Source: Comamonadaceae bacterium
GTDB lineage: Bacteria; Pseudomonadota; Gammaproteobacteria; Burkholderiales; Burkholderiaceae_C
Length of the DNA: 34,176 nt
Assembly (NCBI GenBank): GCA_008080595.1
Contig: VIKI01000079.1
Span: forward strand, 1-34,176
Reading direction: 5' to 3'
Part shown: piece after piece, positions 30,255 to 34,176 of the stretch
Position numbering within the stretch: the first letter of the stretch is position 1
Layout: each line of letters opens with the position of its first letter
The notes under the pieces: model-generated
Told to the model about the DNA's origin: nothing
The model's database searches: none
What the model saw: only the letters and a program-made list of their open reading frames with translations
Translations under genes and position numbers: made by a program

Positions 30255-32489
30255 TTATTTGGTCATGAACGTGTGAGAGCCGTCCCAATCTGCCCCAGGT
30301 GGATGGGCAATAAAATCAATCACTCGCCTTGTATACAAGCGATAAAGCTCACAATCGGGATACTCGCGCTGCAATTTGGCGAACTCATCTGCAGCTAACA
30401 GCCAGTCTTGTGACTGGTAAAGCCGTAAAGCCGCACTGTACTGCGCCAGTTCATTGCGCACAGACGGTGTCAGCTCGGCGATCAGCCCCAGGGGTTCATA
30501 AATTTTGACCGGCCGCTCCTTGCCCTTGACACGCACGCAGTCAAGCTCTTTGTAGGCGAAATCAGTCACAGCAGCGCGGGTGAATTCACTCACAATGATC
30601 TGCACGCCATAGGTTTTGGTAAGCCCCTCCAGCCGGGAACCCAGATTGACCGCATCGCCCATCACGGTGTAGGCCAGACGAAACTCCGAGCCCATGTTGC
30701 CCACCGTCATGTCACCGGTATTCACACCTACGCCCACTTTGATCGGGGGCCAGCCTTTGGCTTTGAAATAGTCTTCCAGGGCCAGCAATTGCACCACCAT
30801 GTCCATGGCCGCCAGCAAGGCATGGCGGGCGTGCAGGGGGTCGGCCAGCGGGGCACCCCAAAAGGCCATGATGGCATCACCCATGTATTTGTCGATGGTG
30901 CCACGGTGACCATGGATGATTTTGGTCATGGGGGTTAAAAAGTCGTTCATCAGCTCGGTGAGCTGGGTTGGGCTCAAGCCCTCAGAGATGGTGGTGAATC
31001 CGCGCACATCAGAAAAAAGCACCGTCATTTCCCGGCTTTCACCCGCCAGGCTGTAGGCCCCTGGGTCTTGCGCCATTTCATCGACCAGCTCAGGAGGCAC
31101 GTACTGGCCAAACAAGTGGGCCAACTGGCGTTTGGCGCGCGAGTCCACAAAAAAACCATAAGACATGTTGAACACAAAGATACTGGCAATCAGCACCAGG
31201 CCCGAGGCCAGTGGCACGATCAACTGGAGCACGCTCCAAATCCACAGGTTCACCGCCACGGCTGAAGCGGCCAAAAATAAAGAAAACAAGGTGGCATAGC
31301 CAGGCGACAGGGCGGGCAATGCCAGAACCAGCAACACGCCGGTGAAAAACAGCAGCAGCAATTCCAGCCCCATGACGTAGGCGGGGCGTTCTTTAATGCT
31401 GCCGTCCATGATGCCGGCAATCAGGTTGGCATGCAGCTCCACCCCGGCATAAGATTCCTGCACGGGTGTCGTGCGCAAATCCAGCAGTCCGGGTGCGGTG
31501 GTTCCCACCAGCACAATGGCCCCGCGCAACACGTCTACCGGAACTTTGGCTTGCAACACATCACTGGCTGACACATACACAAAACTACCTTGGCGACCAC
31601 GGTAGGGCACCAAGGCAGCCACATCCGCATCCACCGGAATACGCTTTTTACCCAGTCTGAGCGACTCCAGTGACCATGAATTTCTGCTGCCATCTTCGTA
31701 CACCAGCTCAACCTTGGGCGCACGCATGGCCAGCCGTGCGACAGCCAGTCCCAGAGTTTCATACAAGGCACCATTGTGCATTTGCAGCAGGGAAATGCGT
31801 CGAAAAACGCCATCGTCATCGACCAGCGGTGAGGCATTAAAGAAGCCGGCGCTGGCCGCCGCCTGTTGTAATTCGGGCAAGTTGGCCGAATACCCGGTGG
31901 CCTTCATCGCCGCCACGCTGTGCTCGGCAAAACTACCTTGGGAAAGCACCGGGGTCGGCAGCAGGCCGATTTGTCGCTGGCCTTGCTTGTCGTGCTGAAA
32001 ATAGTAGCCCAACGCCACGGGGCGATTTTTCAGGCTTTGCGCAAACAGCTCGTCATAACGCAAGTCCGGACGCAAACGCTTGAGAACCGCGTCAAAACTT
32101 GGGTCAGATTTCAGCTCCCCACTGGCCAAGCTCTCCAAAGTGGCTAAACCAGAGCTTTCATCTCGCTCGGCAAACAGCACGTCAAACCCCAATACATCAA
32201 TCTGGTAGGTGTCAAAAAGCACATTCACCATCTTGGCAAGCTTGTTGCGCGGCCACTGCCAACGCCCCTCTTGTTCCAGGCTTTTTTCATCAATATCGAC
32301 AATCACAATACGCTTGTCCACCGTGCCAGGCATGGTCCATTTCAGCCGCAAGTCGTAGACATAGTTTTCCAGACGCGCCACAAACCCGAGGTTGAACACA
32401 CCCACGGCGTTGAACAACAAAACAGGAACAATGATCAGACTCAATGCGATGCGCGTGGCATGGAGCCTGAAAAAGCCGATTTTTTTCAT
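30255..32489 (-). CDS. CHASE2-domain class III adenylate cyclase
   Basis: This protein has 744 residues. Residue 12-33 is a membrane helix. A periplasmic CHASE2 domain follows (DLRLKWTMPGTVDKRIVIVD, IDEKSLEQEGRWQWPR, up to PVQESYAGVELHANLIAG). About three membrane segments lie near residues 370-450. The cyclase domain spans about 480-665. The metal-binding Asp is in FSDVRGFTT and the second in DAIMAFWGAP. The adenine-selecting Lys is in TIDKYMGD and the partner Asp in MGDAVNLGSRLEG with the transition-state Asn and Arg. This pattern predicts ATP as substrate. A periplasmic signal would thus control cytoplasmic cAMP. It sits between the FecR and HD-GYP genes in one operon. The ligand is unknown. 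Confidence 0.9.
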   Translation of the reverse strand: MKKIGFFRLHATRIALSLIIVPVLLFNAVGVFNLGFVARLENYVYDLRLKWTMPGTVDKRIVIVDIDEKSLEQEGRWQWPRNKLAKMVNVLFDTYQIDVLGFDVLFAERDESSGLATLESLASGELKSDPSFDAVLKRLRPDLRYDELFAQSLKNRPVALGYYFQHDKQGQRQIGLLPTPVLSQGSFAEHSVAAMKATGYSANLPELQQAAASAGFFNASPLVDDDGVFRRISLLQMHNGALYETLGLAVARLAMRAPKVELVYEDGSRNSWSLESLRLGKKRIPVDADVAALVPYRGRQGSFVYVSASDVLQAKVPVDVLRGAIVLVGTTAPGLLDLRTTPVQESYAGVELHANLIAGIMDGSIKERPAYVMGLELLLLFFTGVLLVLALPALSPGYATLFSLFLAASAVAVNLWIWSVLQLIVPLASGLVLIASIFVFNMSYGFFVDSRAKRQLAHLFGQYVPPELVDEMAQDPGAYSLAGESREMTVLFSDVRGFTTISEGLSPTQLTELMNDFLTPMTKIIHGHRGTIDKYMGDAIMAFWGAPLADPLHARHALLAAMDMVVQLLALEDYFKAKGWPPIKVGVGVNTGDMTVGNMGSEFRLAYTVMGDAVNLGSRLEGLTKTYGVQIIVSEFTRAAVTDFAYKELDCVRVKGKERPVKIYEPLGLIAELTPSVRNELAQYSAALRLYQSQDWLLAADEFAKLQREYPDCELYRLYTRRVIDFIAHPPGADWDGSHTFMTK

Positions 32490-32540
32490 GCGGTGGTCAG
32501 GTCAATAAGCAAGCCTGTGAATAGAGTCGTCACCAGTTGG

Positions 32541-33928
32541 TCAACGCCTGCACATATTGGCCTTGAACATGCCACTGGACAGAAACGGATCACGATCAAG
32601 GATCGGTGGCACCGATTGCAACCTTACTGGAATGACGGCACGGCCAGCAAATGCGGACTCACCAGCGTCAAGTAAAACGTCTTTTTGAGCCTGCGCCAAA
32701 ACCACCTTACCTTCATGCACGGTGACCAGCACCCCCGTGCTGGTGTCAGGAGCGGTTTGCAAGCCAAACAGTCCTTCCAGATTGACCTGCACTTTTTCAG
32801 GCTCGGGGGTATTGATGGTTTTGAAATAGTTCGGTATCACCGGCAAGGTGCGTGCAGGAATATCAAGGCCATTGACCCGGCCACTTTGCCCTGCAGGCAA
32901 CACCACCGGTTCGCCCTTGGTGCCACTGAGGGTGATTGTGCCTTCACGGGTTTGCGCAAAAACCGATCCACCACAGGGCATATCGCCCAGGTCTGCAGGG
33001 CTGGCGCTGTCGGCACTGCCGCCAGGGGCACACACCACATCAAACACAGTGCCGCGTATGCCGATGGTGGCGGTGGCGGTACGTACTTTGACTTTTTCGG
33101 GATTGGACTTGCCGATCAAACCGGTAGCAAAACGCAAGCCGCCTTTGAACATGTCAATGATCATGCTGCCAATGCCAGAACTGGCAGCTCCGTCTGACTT
33201 GGCCGCATGGGCGTATTCAGAAATACCCATCTGGCTGGATGGATTGACGGTAATGCGAGAACCATCACTGAACACCAGCACCACATGCGAGTCCAACTGG
33301 GTTTGCAACATATCGCCACTGTACAAGGGCTGCCCCTCTGTGATGCTCACCATCGCGCCACCCGCATGAGACACTTTGACCACGCCACGCACCTGCACGG
33401 CACGTGCTGCTACCGGTGTGGCACTGTTGCGGTGGTTGGCATCGCCGGTCTCCTGGCAATCTTGCTGGCACAAACGTACAGAAAAGTCTGTACCGCGAAT
33501 ACCCACCGTGGCGGTATTGGCCCTGAGTTGATAGGCATCGGCATTACCGCGTTTGCCAATGGCTCCGGTTAATGCGCGAATGCCGCCCTTGATCAATTGC
33601 AAAAACATGTTGTCTTGTGACGGCATTTCTTTTTGAAATTGGTAGGTCTGCACCACCAGAGTGGACTCTGGCCGAACCACGGTCTCCCCCCCATCGGTAA
33701 AGTGAAGGCGAACGGTGCTGTTGCGAGTGGTATTGATCGCATCACCCACTTGCAAGGAGGAACCTCGTGCAAGAATGGTTTGCCGCCCCCCTGCTCGCGT
33801 GACAAAAACCGTGCCATCTACCGCTGCGGCTGTAGCCACCGCAGGAGCTGTTGAGACTGCTTGTGCACCAGCCACGCCAGGGGCAAGAGCCATGGTGACC
33901 AACAAACTCCATAGGATCAATAAGGTTT

Positions 33929-33932
<4 letters not shown>
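32541..33932 (-). CDS. Exported protein with two FecR domains
   Basis: This protein has 463 residues and a signal peptide: MKTLLILWSLLVTMALAPGV, with a probable AGA-Q cleavage site. Two FecR-like modules follow, at about residues 40-155 and 190-300. Each has a G-x-x-x-V-G-D-x-(I/L)-x-T strand region, F-x-D-G-(G/S) and a closing TATIGIRGT-x-F/S motif (TATVGIRGTDFSV, TATATIGIRGTVFDV), so they look like an internal duplication. The C-terminal third (PVVLPAGQSGRVNGLDIPAR onwards) is not recognised. Unlike classical FecR it has no cytoplasmic anti-sigma domain, and no FecI-type sigma gene is nearby. The ATG at 33932 overlaps the upstream stop by ATGA, with GAAGAGG seven bases before it. The gene leads into the CHASE2 cyclase, 51 bp downstream, which suggests a periplasmic partner for that sensor. 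Confidence 0.85.

Positions 33933-34176
<244 letters not shown>

Overview
The window is chromosomal DNA of a betaproteobacterium, most likely Comamonadaceae close to Rhodoferax (Burkholderiales). This rests on the protein style (long-form GlgP, RF3 starting near V-T-Y-A-F-E-T, SSB with a DDDIPF tail), the tsaB-rimI-uracil-DNA glycosylase order, the even GC-rich codon use, and at least eight copies of a dispersed quasi-palindromic repeat of the kind common in that family. No rRNA, tRNA, CRISPR array or insertion sequence was seen.

Layout. 1-854 is the 3' part of a sensor histidine kinase. 1117-7688 (+) is the glycogen breakdown and branching arm, glgP-glgB-glgX. A P-type cation ATPase (7805-10419) and methylmalonyl-CoA decarboxylase (10561-11340) follow. 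17401-11413 (-) is the second glycogen arm, read pgm-glgC-glgA-malQ. 17590-21139 (+) is prfC, a HAD phosphatase and an MFS transporter. 21355-24243 (-) carries ssb, a second MFS gene and pyrF. At 24271-24309 lie four CTwAAG half-sites at exact 11-bp spacing, just before a 67-aa membrane peptide gene and a CDF metal exporter. 25654-27537 (-) is tsaB-rimI-UDG. 27607-28517 (-) is an EamA transporter. 34176-28593 (-) is a signalling operon: a Pro-Thr-rich protein, a FecR-type protein, a CHASE2 adenylate cyclase and a GAF/HD-GYP phosphodiesterase.

The most striking property is damage. Seven genes (glgB, glgX, cation ATPase, second MFS, UDG, rimI, EamA) are interrupted by small internal losses, and an eighth (first MFS) probably carries an in-frame loss. 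In each case recognisable family sequence stops and resumes further along the protein. The inferred losses run from about 8 nt to about 170 nt and fall in all three phases. Both conserved ends survive, so the damage is recent, or it is an artefact of the assembly. The glycogen synthesis arm (pgm, glgC, glgA, malQ) and glgP look intact, while branching and debranching look broken.

The second theme is the dispersed repeat. All eight recognised copies point the same way. Two lie in frame inside coding regions (HAD, UDG) and three supply the last codons and stop of a gene (glgX, first MFS, EamA).
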